Notes: generated by a model not told the origin, from the letters alone. A stretch of DNA of 64,000 nt from Candidatus Hydrogenedentota bacterium (GCA_020848835.1 JADLHJ010000033.1:62001-126000), one strand, 5' to 3'. Shown: positions 51,303-61,713, numbered from the stretch's first letter. Numbers and translations are program-made.

Positions 51303-53666
51303 GTGCCTGTGACCGTGACCCAGCTTCCAATCGAGAGTCGGGGCAGAGGGCCGTCTTGGCCCGGGCTGACACTTATTACGATAGGTGTCGTAGTCTTCCT
51401 TTCCTCCTTCTACCCCAATATTGCGGAAGGCAACGCGTTTGTCGGCGACCTGTTGGAGCTTGTAGGCACTGCGGCCATTGTCTTTGGTGCAAATGCGTTC
51501 ATTCGCCGGATTAGCCGTAGCGAATATGCCACTGGTCTGTTCCTGGGCGGCTGCTTTCTATTGACCTTTGCGCGCGGTCTCGATTTCTCGGAAGAAATAA
51601 GATTGTTCGATGGCGTTCCGCTTATCGGGCTGGATGGCGCCCTGCATGACCTGTTCATGCGGCTGTTCGAAAGCGTGGGCTATATCTGCATTCTACTGAC
51701 CATGCTTGCTCTGATGTACGAGTTATCACGCATGTTTGACACGGCAGTGACTGAACGCCAGCGCTTCAAGGAATTGCACCAGGCAAGCCAATACCTCGCG
51801 CGTGTCGCGGACATGACAGCGGATGCGGTCCTTGCGGTGAACGATAACGGCCGCATCGAAGTTTGGAACAAGGGCGCCGTGAAACTTTTTGGGTATACGA
51901 AGGAAGAAGCCGCCCATTTGAACGTGCGCGAAGTGCTGTCTATCGAAACCGGCGACCAAGGCCTGAATGCGTGGGTCGCAGAGGCCGCATCCGCACACGC
52001 GGCGGACGTCACCGCCCGCCGCAAGGACAAGTCCGAGTTCATAGCTGGTGTGACTTTTTCTTCCATTACCGACGAAGACGGCGAAGCGTTGGGGGTGAGC
52101 ATCGTCGTCCGCGATATCGATGAGCGCAAGCGCATCGAACGGGAGTTGATCGAGTCGCGCAAACTGATCAGCAGCGCACTACACGCCGCGGATGTCGGCT
52201 TGTTTGTGTTGGATCGCGACGGCGAGATCGTCGAGTTTAACGCACGCATGCAGGAGTTGACCGGTCTTACGCGCGGCAGTCTGCACGACGAAAACGTGGA
52301 GACAATCGCGGAAAAGCTAGTGGAAGATCCCGCTGGCCTTGTGGCCGCTATTCGCGATCGCGTTTTGAGCCGCGGCAAGCACGTCGAGCTGCGGAATCTG
52401 AAATTGCACCGCCCGGACGGTAGTGTACGCGTCTGCAATGGTGCAATTGCACCCGTCATAGATGAAAGCGGGAACGTCATCGCTGCGGCAGGCGTTGCAG
52501 TGGATACGACCGACCGCGAGGCCCTTCAGTCGCGCCTGATCGAAGCGCAAAAGATGGACAGCGTCGGCCGGCTCGCTGGCGGTGTCGCGCACGATTTCAA
52601 CAATATTCTCACCGGTGTGCTCGGATATGCGACCCTTGCGAAGAATGCAGTGGATGCGGAATCTCCCGTGCATAAACACTTGTCCCGGATCGAATCGTCC
52701 GCGATTCGCGCGTCAGAACTTACGCACCAGTTGCTGACGTTTGCACGAGGAGGTGCGCGCAACGAAGCAAAGCTGTCGATCAACAACATCATCGAAGAGA
52801 CCGTTAGCCTGGTATCGCACTCGCTAAATCCCAACGTGCGCATCGTGTTCGCGCCAAAGAACGGCGTCGATTTGGTCAGCGCCGATCCAACGCAGATGCA
52901 CCAAATGATCATGAACCTGTGCCTGAATGCGCGGGACGCCATTGCGTTTGCAGGAGAGATTCGCGTTTTTGCGGAGAACGTTGAAGTGACCGAAGCGGAG
53001 CGTGCGCGCCTGCAGGTAGCGGCGCCGGGACGCTATGTGCGCGTACGCGTCGAAGACACGGGCCGCGGCATGACGCCGGAAATATCGCGACGCATTTTTG
53101 AGCCTTTTTATTCGACGAAGAAGCAAGGTCAGGCCTATGGATTGGGTCTGTCTGTCGTATACGGGATCGTGCATTCGCACCGGGGAGTTATCACTGTGGA
53201 GTCTGTTGTGGGATCGGGAACAACATTTGATGTGTATCTACCGTCAGCGGGGCAAGCGGCGCCTGTCGCCCCGCCAGAAAACGTGCCGGTGGTCAAACGC
53301 GAAAAAGACACAGTGCTTGTTGTGGACGACGAACAACTCCTTCGCGCAGTATTGCAGGACATTCTCGAAATGTCCGGTTATAGTGTAATTCAGGCGTCTA
53401 CCGGTGAAGAAGCGATCGAGATATATCGGGCAAAGCAAGACGAGGTTTCCGTAGTCATCATGGACGTTGTGATGCCGGGCATGGGCGGCGCAAAAGCGCT
53501 TGAAGAACTGACACGGTTGAACCCAAAAGTCCGTTGCATCATCTCCAGCGGATTTGGCGCGGAAGGCATCGAGAACAAGTTCAACGGCGCTCTGTTGCGT
53601 TTCGTGCCGAAACCCTTCAGCACGGCAAACGTGACCGCCGCAGTGCATGACTTGCTAAACGTCTAG
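51303..53666 (+). CDS. hybrid sensor histidine kinase (PAS-PAS-HisKA-HATPase-receiver)
   Basis: 787 residues from a GTG at 51303. An N-terminal membrane region of about four helices (20-150) is followed by two PAS domains (about 165-290 and 295-410). The phosphorylation box GGVAHDFNNILTGVLGY gives His near 430. The HATPase core has NLCLNARDAI, VEDTGRGM and KQGQAYGLGLSVVYGIV. The C-terminal receiver has IMDVVMPGMGG with the phospho-acceptor Asp. No external sensing domain is evident, so the PAS units may sense redox state or ligands inside the cell. Confidence 0.92.
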   Translation: MPVTVTQLPIESRGRGPSWPGLTLITIGVVVFLSSFYPNIAEGNAFVGDLLELVGTAAIVFGANAFIRRISRSEYATGLFLGGCFLLTFARGLDFSEEIRLFDGVPLIGLDGALHDLFMRLFESVGYICILLTMLALMYELSRMFDTAVTERQRFKELHQASQYLARVADMTADAVLAVNDNGRIEVWNKGAVKLFGYTKEEAAHLNVREVLSIETGDQGLNAWVAEAASAHAADVTARRKDKSEFIAGVTFSSITDEDGEALGVSIVVRDIDERKRIERELIESRKLISSALHAADVGLFVLDRDGEIVEFNARMQELTGLTRGSLHDENVETIAEKLVEDPAGLVAAIRDRVLSRGKHVELRNLKLHRPDGSVRVCNGAIAPVIDESGNVIAAAGVAVDTTDREALQSRLIEAQKMDSVGRLAGGVAHDFNNILTGVLGYATLAKNAVDAESPVHKHLSRIESSAIRASELTHQLLTFARGGARNEAKLSINNIIEETVSLVSHSLNPNVRIVFAPKNGVDLVSADPTQMHQMIMNLCLNARDAIAFAGEIRVFAENVEVTEAERARLQVAAPGRYVRVRVEDTGRGMTPEISRRIFEPFYSTKKQGQAYGLGLSVVYGIVHSHRGVITVESVVGSGTTFDVYLPSAGQAAPVAPPENVPVVKREKDTVLVVDDEQLLRAVLQDILEMSGYSVIQASTGEEAIEIYRAKQDEVSVVIMDVVMPGMGGAKALEELTRLNPKVRCIISSGFGAEGIENKFNGALLRFVPKPFSTANVTAAVHDLLNV

Positions 53667-53687
53667 TCTTTCGGGCCATACTTTCGT

Positions 53688-54728
53688 ATGGTCACAAAAC
53701 TCCCCGAGACGGTTGAGACTGTCGAACAACTCGAAGACGTCATGACGCGGCCATCGCCGCGCCTTATTGAATCAATGCGCGCGTTGGATGGCGACATCGT
53801 AATTCTCGGTGTCGGTGGAAAAATGGGGCCGACGCTTGCCATCCTCGCGGCGCGGGCGGTTCAGGCTTCCGGCGTCGAACGGCAGCTCACCGCAGTATCT
53901 ACCTTTTCACAATCGGGCGTGCGCGAACAGTTGGAAGCACACGGCATTGCGACACACCAGGCTGACCTCCTGGCGCCAGGTGCGATCGACGCATTGCCCG
54001 ATGCGGAAAATGTGCTGTACATGGTCGGACGCAAATTCGGATCGACTGGTGCGGAATGGAATACCTGGGCGACAAATGTACTCGCGGCAGGCCTCGCGGG
54101 ACGCAAATATGCTCGTTCGCGGATCGTCGCGTTTTCTTCCGGTAACATTTATCCATTCGTACCCATCGAAAGCGGTGGCGCAACAGAATCAACACAACCG
54201 AATCCTGTAGGCGAATACGCGATGTCCGGCCTTGGTCGTGAGCGCATGTGGGATTATGCGTCGCACGAATATGGCGCGCGCGTGCTGCACTACCGGCTGA
54301 ACTACGCGGTCGAATTGCGCTACGGCGTGATTCTCGATGTTGCGAACAAGGTGTGGAATGGCGAAGTGATTGACGTGACGATGGGGTATGCGAACTGCAT
54401 TTGGCAAGGCTACGCGAATGCCGTAGCGCTACAATGTTTCGCATTGGCATCATCGCCGCCCGCGATTCTTAATGTGACCGGTCTTGAACGCATTTCGATT
54501 CGCGAACTCGCGACGCGCATGGGCGAACTACTCGGCAAGCAACCGAACATCACAGGTACAGAAGCGCCCACCGCGCTGTTGAGTAACGCGTCGAAATGCC
54601 ACGCTTTGTTCGGCGAACCGGACGTTTCCATCGATGTGCTGTGCACGTGGATCGCGCATTGGATCAAGGCCGGCGGCAAGACACTTTCAAAGCCGACACA
54701 CTTTGAAACGCGCGACGGGAAATTTTAG
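53688..54728 (+). CDS. NAD-dependent epimerase/dehydratase-like protein with altered active site
   Basis: 346 residues. The Rossmann loop is GVGGKMGP in place of GxxGxxG. The expected active-site tyrosine lies in VGEYAMSGLGRERM, where the YxxxK lysine is replaced by Gly. ILNVTGLERISIRELATRMGELLG is the usual C-terminal extended-SDR segment. Loss of the lysine suggests a changed reaction or a binding role. The gene starts 21 bases after the histidine kinase and ends 23 bases before the sulfatase. Confidence 0.75.
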   Translation: MVTKLPETVETVEQLEDVMTRPSPRLIESMRALDGDIVILGVGGKMGPTLAILAARAVQASGVERQLTAVSTFSQSGVREQLEAHGIATHQADLLAPGAIDALPDAENVLYMVGRKFGSTGAEWNTWATNVLAAGLAGRKYARSRIVAFSSGNIYPFVPIESGGATESTQPNPVGEYAMSGLGRERMWDYASHEYGARVLHYRLNYAVELRYGVILDVANKVWNGEVIDVTMGYANCIWQGYANAVALQCFALASSPPAILNVTGLERISIRELATRMGELLGKQPNITGTEAPTALLSNASKCHALFGEPDVSIDVLCTWIAHWIKAGGKTLSKPTHFETRDGKF

Positions 54729-54751
54729 GCGAGCGAAACCGGGAGTGTGCC

Positions 54752-56104
54752 ATGAATCGACGTGAGTTTATGGTAGGCGCGGCGGCGTTGCCGATCGTAA
54801 CTTCAGCCCTCGCGCAACCTGCGGGAAACACAAAACGCAATGTAATCCTCTACATCACTGACGATCAGGGCAGAAATGACGCGGCGTGTTACGGCAATCC
54901 GCACGTGAAGACGCCCGGGATCGACGCGCTTGCGAAAGAGGGCGTTCGCTTTACGCACGCATTCTGCACGACGCCGAGCTGTAGTCCGAGTCGATCCGTT
55001 ATTCTCACCGGTACGCACAATCACACGACGGGACAATATGGACTCGCGCATGCGAAACACCATTTCGTGTCGTTTGATACCGTGAAAAGCCTGCCGAACA
55101 TTCTAAACGAGGCCGGTTACCGCACATCGAATGCGGGCAAGTATCACACGCAACCAGAGAGCGCGTATCACTTTCAGGAGTACATCAAGACGACCGCGCC
55201 CGTGGACATGGCAGAGCAATGCCGGCCTTTGATCGAGTCGAATGCGGACGCGCCGTTCTTTCTCTGCTTTTGCACCACCGAACCGCACCGGAAGTTTCAG
55301 CGTGAAGGTTCCGATCCGATTGACCCCGCTACACTGCCTGTTCCTTCCCATTTGCCTGATATACCGGAGTGCAAACAGGAACTCGCCGAGTATTACATGT
55401 CGATCGAGCGCGCGGATAGTGGTCTCGTGCGGCTGATGGAAATCCTGAAATCGTCCGGCCAATGGGAAGACACGCTTATCGTGTTTGTTTCGGACAATGG
55501 CATGCCGTGGCCTGGTGCAAAAACGACATTGTACGAACCGGGTATCAATCTGCCCTGTGTGATCCGTGATCCGCGCAACGAACGGAAGGGCTACACCTGT
55601 GACGCGATGTTTTCCTGGGTGGATGTCGCGCCGACAATTCTCGATTATTGCGGTGTGCAACCGCCGGCAATTGTCCAAGGCCGCTCTGCGATTGAGGCAA
55701 TCAAAGAAGAACATCCAAGCGGTTGGGACGAGATCTATTGTTCGCATTCGTTTCACGAAGTCACGATGTACTATCCGATGCGCGCGGTGCGCACGCGCAA
55801 GCACAAACTGATCTACAACATCGCGCATCCGCTGCCGTTTCCCTATGCGAGCGATCTGTGGGAGTCAAAAACGTGGCAAGCCACGCGTGAACGCGTACTG
55901 ACGTCCTATGGCAAGCGAACGGTTGCAGCGTATCAGAACCGTCCGAAGTTCGAGTTGTACGATCTGGAAGCGGACCCGGATGAGATCAACAATCTCGCGG
56001 CCGATCCAGCTCACGCCACATTGCTTGCGGAGTTGCAACAGCGTATCCGCGGCTTTCAGGAAAAGACTGGGGATCAGTGGCGGTTGAAATGGGAGCGGGA
56101 ATAG
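54752..56104 (+). CDS. exported sulfatase (formylglycine-dependent)
   Basis: 450 residues. A twin-arginine-like start (NRREFMVGAAALP) implies Tat export. Metal-binding TDDQG at 36-40 (D37, D38) and the CSPSR motif at 77-81 give a catalytic Cys-to-formylglycine site. VFVSDNGMPWPGAK is the second metal-site strand. The family removes sulfate esters from polysaccharides such as heparan or ulvan. No formylglycine-generating enzyme is in the window. The stop codon directly abuts the convergent gene stop at 56105. Confidence 0.9.
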   Translation: MNRREFMVGAAALPIVTSALAQPAGNTKRNVILYITDDQGRNDAACYGNPHVKTPGIDALAKEGVRFTHAFCTTPSCSPSRSVILTGTHNHTTGQYGLAHAKHHFVSFDTVKSLPNILNEAGYRTSNAGKYHTQPESAYHFQEYIKTTAPVDMAEQCRPLIESNADAPFFLCFCTTEPHRKFQREGSDPIDPATLPVPSHLPDIPECKQELAEYYMSIERADSGLVRLMEILKSSGQWEDTLIVFVSDNGMPWPGAKTTLYEPGINLPCVIRDPRNERKGYTCDAMFSWVDVAPTILDYCGVQPPAIVQGRSAIEAIKEEHPSGWDEIYCSHSFHEVTMYYPMRAVRTRKHKLIYNIAHPLPFPYASDLWESKTWQATRERVLTSYGKRTVAAYQNRPKFELYDLEADPDEINNLAADPAHATLLAELQQRIRGFQEKTGDQWRLKWERE

Positions 56105-57523
56105 CTAGTTCTTCGGCGCGCTGACAATGTGCACAACCCAGTCGTTAATGTCCGGCTTATCAATGCTGCGCCAATCGCCCCCACGCAACGCAGCCTCCGC
56201 CTCGAATTGTCCTGTGCGCGGACTGTAGAACCGATACCGCAATTGCTTCCCAACGGCATCGCGCAGATCGACCTTGCACTCACGCGCATCGCCTTGGCGC
56301 ACGTAGATGATCCATTCACTACCGGGACTCGCCAAGCAATATGCGTTGGTCGAAACGAGTTCGTTGTGGGGCGATAGCGCATCGACACGTTTCACGTGCT
56401 CATTAAAGAATCGGCTGGCGTGACCGAGCCAATCGCGCCTGATCATTCCTGTGTCACCCCCCGGCACTTTCGGATCGTAACCCATGATGCCGGTATGCGG
56501 CGTTTCCTGATCGGTATCCGCGTGGAAAAAGAAGTGGCCCCCGCCCATTGCAAATGACCAGATGCTCAGCCGGACAGCATCGCCATGATAGGGTTCTCCC
56601 TCCAGAAACATATAGGGCTTCGCAGACCGCGCCAGAAAACCTTTAACCGCATCGCGATTCTTATCGATGTGCGACAACGTGTCGCTGTACACAAAATCGA
56701 TCGCATCGCGGCGTTCGGCCCAGTCAACGTACACCGCGTTGCGCTTTCGAAAAAATGACGCGAAGTGATCGCCCATGTTGCCTTCGTCGTAGGAATGTTC
56801 GTCAAGAAAGACGAAGAACACATTACCAAGCCGATTGAGCTGGCGGATGTACTCATCCGCGAGACGCTCCCACACCCATTGCGTCTTGCGCGCATCGTCC
56901 CAACTGTCCTGCCAGTTCTCCGCATATACTTCCGTTTCCGGTGAAGCAATCTGCACGGCCTGCTTCACATCTTTCAGATGGCCGCCATTTTTGGCATTCA
57001 GCGGGTGGTACACCCAGTCCGCATCATGCTTGGCCCAGCCGGTGAATAACGTGATACCAACCAGCATGCGCTTGCTCTTCGCGTAGCGGCATATGTCCCG
57101 TATACGCGGCCAATATCGCGTCAGCTCGCTGTCTGCGCCGTCATCAAAGTGCATGAAATCGTAATAGGGTAATTGGTCGGCCGCTTTCGGGCCGGACGCA
57201 TGACGCGCCCACGGTGTGAGACCGGGGATTACATAGCCCCAGCGTTCCTCGAACTTGCTGCCGTCTGCGTGTTGGCGCAACGGCGCAAACGACCACACGT
57301 GTATCGCGCGGATGCCACGCGATGCGCAATCGTCGATCCATTGACGATAGTTGATGTTCGCATTCTGCGGCACACACTGCGTACCGCTTTCGCCGATCAG
57401 AAGAAGTACTTCATTCCCAAACGTTACAAAATGTCCGCTCGGGCTGACGCCTATTTGGTCGTCAGGCAAAGCAACTGCGGCGGCCAGCGCCGTTAGCACT
57501 ACAACAGCGAGCGCTCGCAACAC
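56105..57523 (-). CDS. DUF4038/GH140-like secreted glycosidase
   Basis: 472 residues from a GTG at 57523, chosen because AGAAGG lies about 9 bases upstream; the TTG at 57532 has no room for a ribosome site. Signal sequence about 1-20. The TIM-barrel start ISPSGHF-like segment (VSPSGHFVTFGNEVLLLIGE) and later GITLFTGW and FVFLDEHSYDEGNMGDHF suit the apiosidase-like DUF4038 clan. E/D residues in LDEHSYDEG are candidates for catalysis. It overlaps the GH106-like gene region by tight coupling. Confidence 0.6.
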   Translation of the reverse strand: MLRALAVVVLTALAAAVALPDDQIGVSPSGHFVTFGNEVLLLIGESGTQCVPQNANINYRQWIDDCASRGIRAIHVWSFAPLRQHADGSKFEERWGYVIPGLTPWARHASGPKAADQLPYYDFMHFDDGADSELTRYWPRIRDICRYAKSKRMLVGITLFTGWAKHDADWVYHPLNAKNGGHLKDVKQAVQIASPETEVYAENWQDSWDDARKTQWVWERLADEYIRQLNRLGNVFFVFLDEHSYDEGNMGDHFASFFRKRNAVYVDWAERRDAIDFVYSDTLSHIDKNRDAVKGFLARSAKPYMFLEGEPYHGDAVRLSIWSFAMGGGHFFFHADTDQETPHTGIMGYDPKVPGGDTGMIRRDWLGHASRFFNEHVKRVDALSPHNELVSTNAYCLASPGSEWIIYVRQGDARECKVDLRDAVGKQLRYRFYSPRTGQFEAEAALRGGDWRSIDKPDINDWVVHIVSAPKN

Positions 57524-57528
57524 GTCAA

Positions 57529-60177
57529 TCAACCTTCTGTAAGCCGATAGATCCGAATGGGCCCTGTTATCCCGCCGCCGCGCGATTCTTTTTCAAACTC
57601 GATCGCGCGCTTATGATAGGGACTTGGCCAACCTGGGCCGCTCTTCTTCGCCCACTCTTCCGTGACGCGTTCGGATGTGAGTTCGTTAGCGAGCGAATTT
57701 GCGACACGAATCGTAATCGTGTGTTTGCCAGCGGAGCATGGCAGAAGCGCGATGCGCCAGGGTGACCACAGCATGGTCCCTGCAACGATGCCATCGACGG
57801 ATACGGTCGCGGCGTATTCGATCGGGCCTGTCTCAAGCTGCAGCGCGGAACCAGCCCACGACCCAGGGACTTCGAAATCGAATCGGTATTCCACGTCTCC
57901 TGAATAATCGTCGGTCAACCACCCTGTCCAGTCCGACGACTGCGCGAAAGCCGTTTCGTCGAAATCACGATCGACAAATTCGAAGTCGTGTTCGCCAACC
58001 ACGACTTGTCTCCCGGCGACGGCTCGCATGCTTTCTGGCGCAACGCTGATTCGCTCGAGAGGTTGCAGGGCGGGTGCTGCTTCAGGTAGTTCTGATTGCG
58101 AAAGTAAGTACACGCGCGATTCTCCAGCATCGAGTTTAAGCGCGATTCCTTCCGCATCTGCAGGCAGGTTCAGGATGCGGCCGGTCATTAAATCCAGTTC
58201 CGTTACGTGCGGTGCGTTCGCGGCGACGTGGCCAACGTACGGTTCATTGCCTTCATTGAATACTGCCAAAACCTGTTGGCCTTCGAGTTCGCGCGCCGCA
58301 ACACGAATGCTCCGGCTGGCCGGAGCAACAATCGCTATCGGTAGCGCGTCGGCCGCGATGTCCTCGATCACGCCGGTGCGCATTGCATTCGATCCACCTT
58401 TCGGCAGTTCGCCGTTTACCCCCGGCGCATGTTGTGCGCACATGACATTTCCGCCGGAATCGGCGAATTGATCGAGGCGCTCGCGTGACGCCGGGTGCAT
58501 CCACATGGTAGCACCGCACACGACGGTGTCATAGCGCATCGCGCCGACGATCAATTCTTTTCCATCCACGCGCGCGGTGGACAGCACATCGTCATCGATT
58601 ATGTCGTAGGCGCATTGGCGGGCGAGCAATTCCATCGCGAGCGCGTCAAACGAATTTGCCGCTTCGGTGGCGTTCGTGCCGAGTGCCCACATGTCGCGCA
58701 CGGGGTAGTAGAGCGCGGTGCGCACGAGTGGTTTACCAACGGATAGCGCATAGCCTAAGCGCGCGACATATGCGTGCAACCCATTGAGATGGTTCCATTG
58801 CGGATTCATAGGGCCGAAGTGCGGCCGCTCGCCGGTCATGTGGTGATCGCGCGTGGTGAGCGGATAGCACCCGAATACAGAAAGATTAATGCCGCGAATG
58901 TATTGGTAATCGACGAGCCACTTCATCTGTGCTGGCGTGAGGCCGTTGCCGTAGACACAGAACGATTCCGTAAAGGAAAAGCGCGTGCCGTTTTGATGCG
59001 CGGCGCTGGCCGCATACGCGGGAAAGTTGCTTTGGTTCTCGCGCCCGGGAAACACCTGCCGCCAGATTAGATCGACTCCAGGCACATCCATTGCGCGCAG
59101 TGGACGCATGACGTGACCAAAGCCGTGCTTTACCGCACCGAAGGTTTCATCTTCGCCACCGAGATGTCCGCCGGATGCGAGCCCGTGCGCGCGTCCCCAG
59201 TTCTTTAGCCCCACGAAATACGCATCGGCAAACTGCTTCGACGTCGCGTCGTACAAATCGACGCGCGCGCGCGCAGTGGAAAGTGAAATCTCGGGTGTGG
59301 GCTCAATAAAAAACTGCGGCAGGTCTTCTGCAAACGATCGCGTCGAAAGCGCGTTGTAACGCGCATCGATTCCCTCAAACCACGAAAAGTGACCCGGGGG
59401 ACGCGGCATCGCCACTGCGGGTTCGTCGGTGAAGGTAAAGCGAACTGTTTTTCCAAAATGGTCCGCGATTGCATTTGCATAGGCGTCATGTGTGATTGCA
59501 ATGAAACGCGCAACGGCACTTGCATTGAGCAGATCTGCGGGGCCGCCCTGAGCGAATTTGTAGAGGTACGCGACGTCATCCGGCGTGGCAGGTGTCCACG
59601 TTTCGCCGGGCAGCACGACTTTTTTCTCCGGCGATTCGACAACGATCGAAATCGCATCCGATGGAACGACAAATGGCTTTTCCGTGGTGACTTTCTCCCG
59701 CACCACGGCGCGCCGCGCCAATTCAGGATGCCCTTCTGTGACTTTGCCCAGTGCCTGTCCCGAAGGCCACCCGCCCTCGTCGTACAGCCACCAGTTCATG
59801 CCGAGCTGCGCAGCTTCATCCACCGCAAACTTCACACGTTCGAAATACTCCGGCGTCAAATAATCTGGCTCCAACCCATTGTTGGTCGAATCGGGACGAA
59901 ACGCGTGCGGCATAGGCAGCATACACACGCTCTTTGCGCCATGTACGTTCATGTCGCGCAGTTGCGCGCGCAACTCCTGCCGATCCAGCGGGGCGTTCCA
60001 CAGCCAGAAATAGGCGGGCCACAGGGCCGCCTCCGGGTCTTGAAACTGTTTAGCGTCGAATATGGGGACTAACTGAACGGAGGCGGGTGCTTGTGCGATC
60101 GTGGTCTGCGCTGATGCGACTGCTAGGGCAACAACGAGCAGCCGGAAGCAAACTGACGCGCGTGGCGATTTATTCAT
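57529..60177 (-). CDS. GH106-like (alpha-L-rhamnosidase-type) secreted glycoside hydrolase
   Basis: 882 residues from the ATG at 60177. Signal peptide about 1-29. The barrel begins PAYFWLWNAPLDRQEL and includes NWWLYDEGGWPSGQAL, FTFTDEPAVAMPRP, SGGHLGGEDETFG and RFSFTESFCVYG, the pattern of the large GH106/GH2-like rhamnosidase proteins. Two beta-sandwich domains follow, the last containing DYSGDVEYRFDF. The acidic pairs EGG, DE and ES are catalytic candidates. It probably acts on rhamnose-containing sulfated or pectic glycans with the neighbouring hydrolase. Confidence 0.68.
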   Translation of the reverse strand: MNKSPRASVCFRLLVVALAVASAQTTIAQAPASVQLVPIFDAKQFQDPEAALWPAYFWLWNAPLDRQELRAQLRDMNVHGAKSVCMLPMPHAFRPDSTNNGLEPDYLTPEYFERVKFAVDEAAQLGMNWWLYDEGGWPSGQALGKVTEGHPELARRAVVREKVTTEKPFVVPSDAISIVVESPEKKVVLPGETWTPATPDDVAYLYKFAQGGPADLLNASAVARFIAITHDAYANAIADHFGKTVRFTFTDEPAVAMPRPPGHFSWFEGIDARYNALSTRSFAEDLPQFFIEPTPEISLSTARARVDLYDATSKQFADAYFVGLKNWGRAHGLASGGHLGGEDETFGAVKHGFGHVMRPLRAMDVPGVDLIWRQVFPGRENQSNFPAYAASAAHQNGTRFSFTESFCVYGNGLTPAQMKWLVDYQYIRGINLSVFGCYPLTTRDHHMTGERPHFGPMNPQWNHLNGLHAYVARLGYALSVGKPLVRTALYYPVRDMWALGTNATEAANSFDALAMELLARQCAYDIIDDDVLSTARVDGKELIVGAMRYDTVVCGATMWMHPASRERLDQFADSGGNVMCAQHAPGVNGELPKGGSNAMRTGVIEDIAADALPIAIVAPASRSIRVAARELEGQQVLAVFNEGNEPYVGHVAANAPHVTELDLMTGRILNLPADAEGIALKLDAGESRVYLLSQSELPEAAPALQPLERISVAPESMRAVAGRQVVVGEHDFEFVDRDFDETAFAQSSDWTGWLTDDYSGDVEYRFDFEVPGSWAGSALQLETGPIEYAATVSVDGIVAGTMLWSPWRIALLPCSAGKHTITIRVANSLANELTSERVTEEWAKKSGPGWPSPYHKRAIEFEKESRGGGITGPIRIYRLTEG

Positions 60178-60247
60178 TATGCAAGACACCCCCGCTGCTG
60201 TCATTCCGTTCGGAATGACATTTCATATACATACATTGAAGAGAGAG

Positions 60248-61561
60248 CTACACCTTTACCGAACTCGAAGCCGCGTCCCACTTTGCGCTTTGCCCGCTTT
60301 GTTCGGAGAGGACGGACATGTGGCAACACGTCGCGCCCATCCAACCTGCGTCCACCGGTGCAATTGGCGTCTTGCGCGTGCGCATGCATGCGAAGAAATC
60401 TTTGAGATGCGGCTCGTTCAGGATGCCTGATGTGGGAACTTTTTCTGCTTTCTCGTCGCTGCGCCGTCCGCGATAAATCGTCATGTCCGACATGTCTCGG
60501 ACTTCGATCGAGCCTTCAGATCCGAGGTATCGTTCGAACAGACCGAAGTGTCCGTTTACAAACGAAGCAGAGAAATTGAAGTGAAATTTCTCGTTGTATT
60601 CGAGCAACACGCTTATGTTGTCCGGGCAGGTGCGCCCATCGCTGATTTGGTAAATATCACCCACCGACATCACGCGCGGCGGCATGGTGCAGCCGGAGAT
60701 GAAGTGAAAGATGTCGAGGTGGTGCAGCATGAGATCGCCGGCGGCGCCGTTCGAATATTCCACGTAGCGCCGCCAATTCAGGTAGCGCTGCGGGTCGAAG
60801 GCATACTGCTTGGTGTCGCGCAGGAACAGGTCCCAACGCACCTGCGACTGATTGAACCCCGGCGGCGTGGGCCGTGTGTGCCCGCCCCATCCATGTCGGT
60901 TTACTTGCACCATCACAAGCTTGCCAATTCCGCCGGATTGCACGACCTCGCGCGCCTTTTGATACATCGGCATGCTGCGCAGTTGCGTACCCACTTGCAG
61001 CACCGCGCCGGTTGACTGCACACGTTCGCGCACAGCGGCCGCTTCCTGCCACGTCAGCGTCATCGGCTTTTCGGTGTAGACATCGTGCCCGCATTCGAGC
61101 GCCGCGAGAATGGCGGGCGCATGAAGGTGGTCCGGCGTCGCGATGACCACCGCATCAAGCTTTTCCTTCGCAAGCATTTCATCGTACTGAACGTACGCGC
61201 GCGCATCCGCGACCTTTTTCGCACACTTCGCCTGTGCTTCGCTTCGCGCGCTGTCATAAATGTCGCACACTGCAATCACGTCCACATCCGGAAGCGTCAG
61301 GGTGCTGTCCAGCAACGAGCCACCACGATTGCCGATTCCGATGAAGCCGCATTGAATGCGGTCGTTTGCACCGAGGGTTCGGCGCGCCGGCGTATTCGCC
61401 GCCACAACAACGGGCTCTTCTTTCGGCGGCGCCGGGGCTGGCGGAGTCGCGGCGGCAACCGCAACCGGCTCTGCCTGGGGCGTGGCGCAACCGCCCAACG
61501 CGCCAGCGGCGCTCGCGGTTGCTGCACTGGAAAGAAACTGACGTCGTGAGGTCTTTTTCAT
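60248..61561 (-). CDS. Tat-exported Gfo/Idh/MocA-family oxidoreductase
   Basis: 437 residues from the ATG at 61561. The signal is twin-arginine (TSRRQFLSSAATAS) and a lipobox-like LGGC follows at about residues 22-25, then a Pro/Ala-rich linker. The catalytic domain has GFIGIGNRGGSLL, the EKPMTL motif and a C-terminal substrate domain with GAAGDLMLHHLDIFHFI. Exported, lipid-anchored Gfo/Idh/MocA proteins are typical of planctomycete-like bacteria. Tat export implies folding with NAD(P) bound in the cytoplasm. Confidence 0.85.
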   Translation of the reverse strand: MKKTSRRQFLSSAATASAAGALGGCATPQAEPVAVAAATPPAPAPPKEEPVVVAANTPARRTLGANDRIQCGFIGIGNRGGSLLDSTLTLPDVDVIAVCDIYDSARSEAQAKCAKKVADARAYVQYDEMLAKEKLDAVVIATPDHLHAPAILAALECGHDVYTEKPMTLTWQEAAAVRERVQSTGAVLQVGTQLRSMPMYQKAREVVQSGGIGKLVMVQVNRHGWGGHTRPTPPGFNQSQVRWDLFLRDTKQYAFDPQRYLNWRRYVEYSNGAAGDLMLHHLDIFHFISGCTMPPRVMSVGDIYQISDGRTCPDNISVLLEYNEKFHFNFSASFVNGHFGLFERYLGSEGSIEVRDMSDMTIYRGRRSDEKAEKVPTSGILNEPHLKDFFACMRTRKTPIAPVDAGWMGATCCHMSVLSEQSGQSAKWDAASSSVKV

Positions 61562-61713
61562 GGATGCACCCGTGTTCGTAGTGGATATTGGCCCGACACA
61601 AGAGTAGACACTCGCTCCATGCGGAGCAAATAGAATCTGGTTAATTTGGCCCATAAATCGAGCCATTGTGTTATGCTGAATACTGGTTTTTTATGCAGAA
61701 CGAGGGCTTAGCC

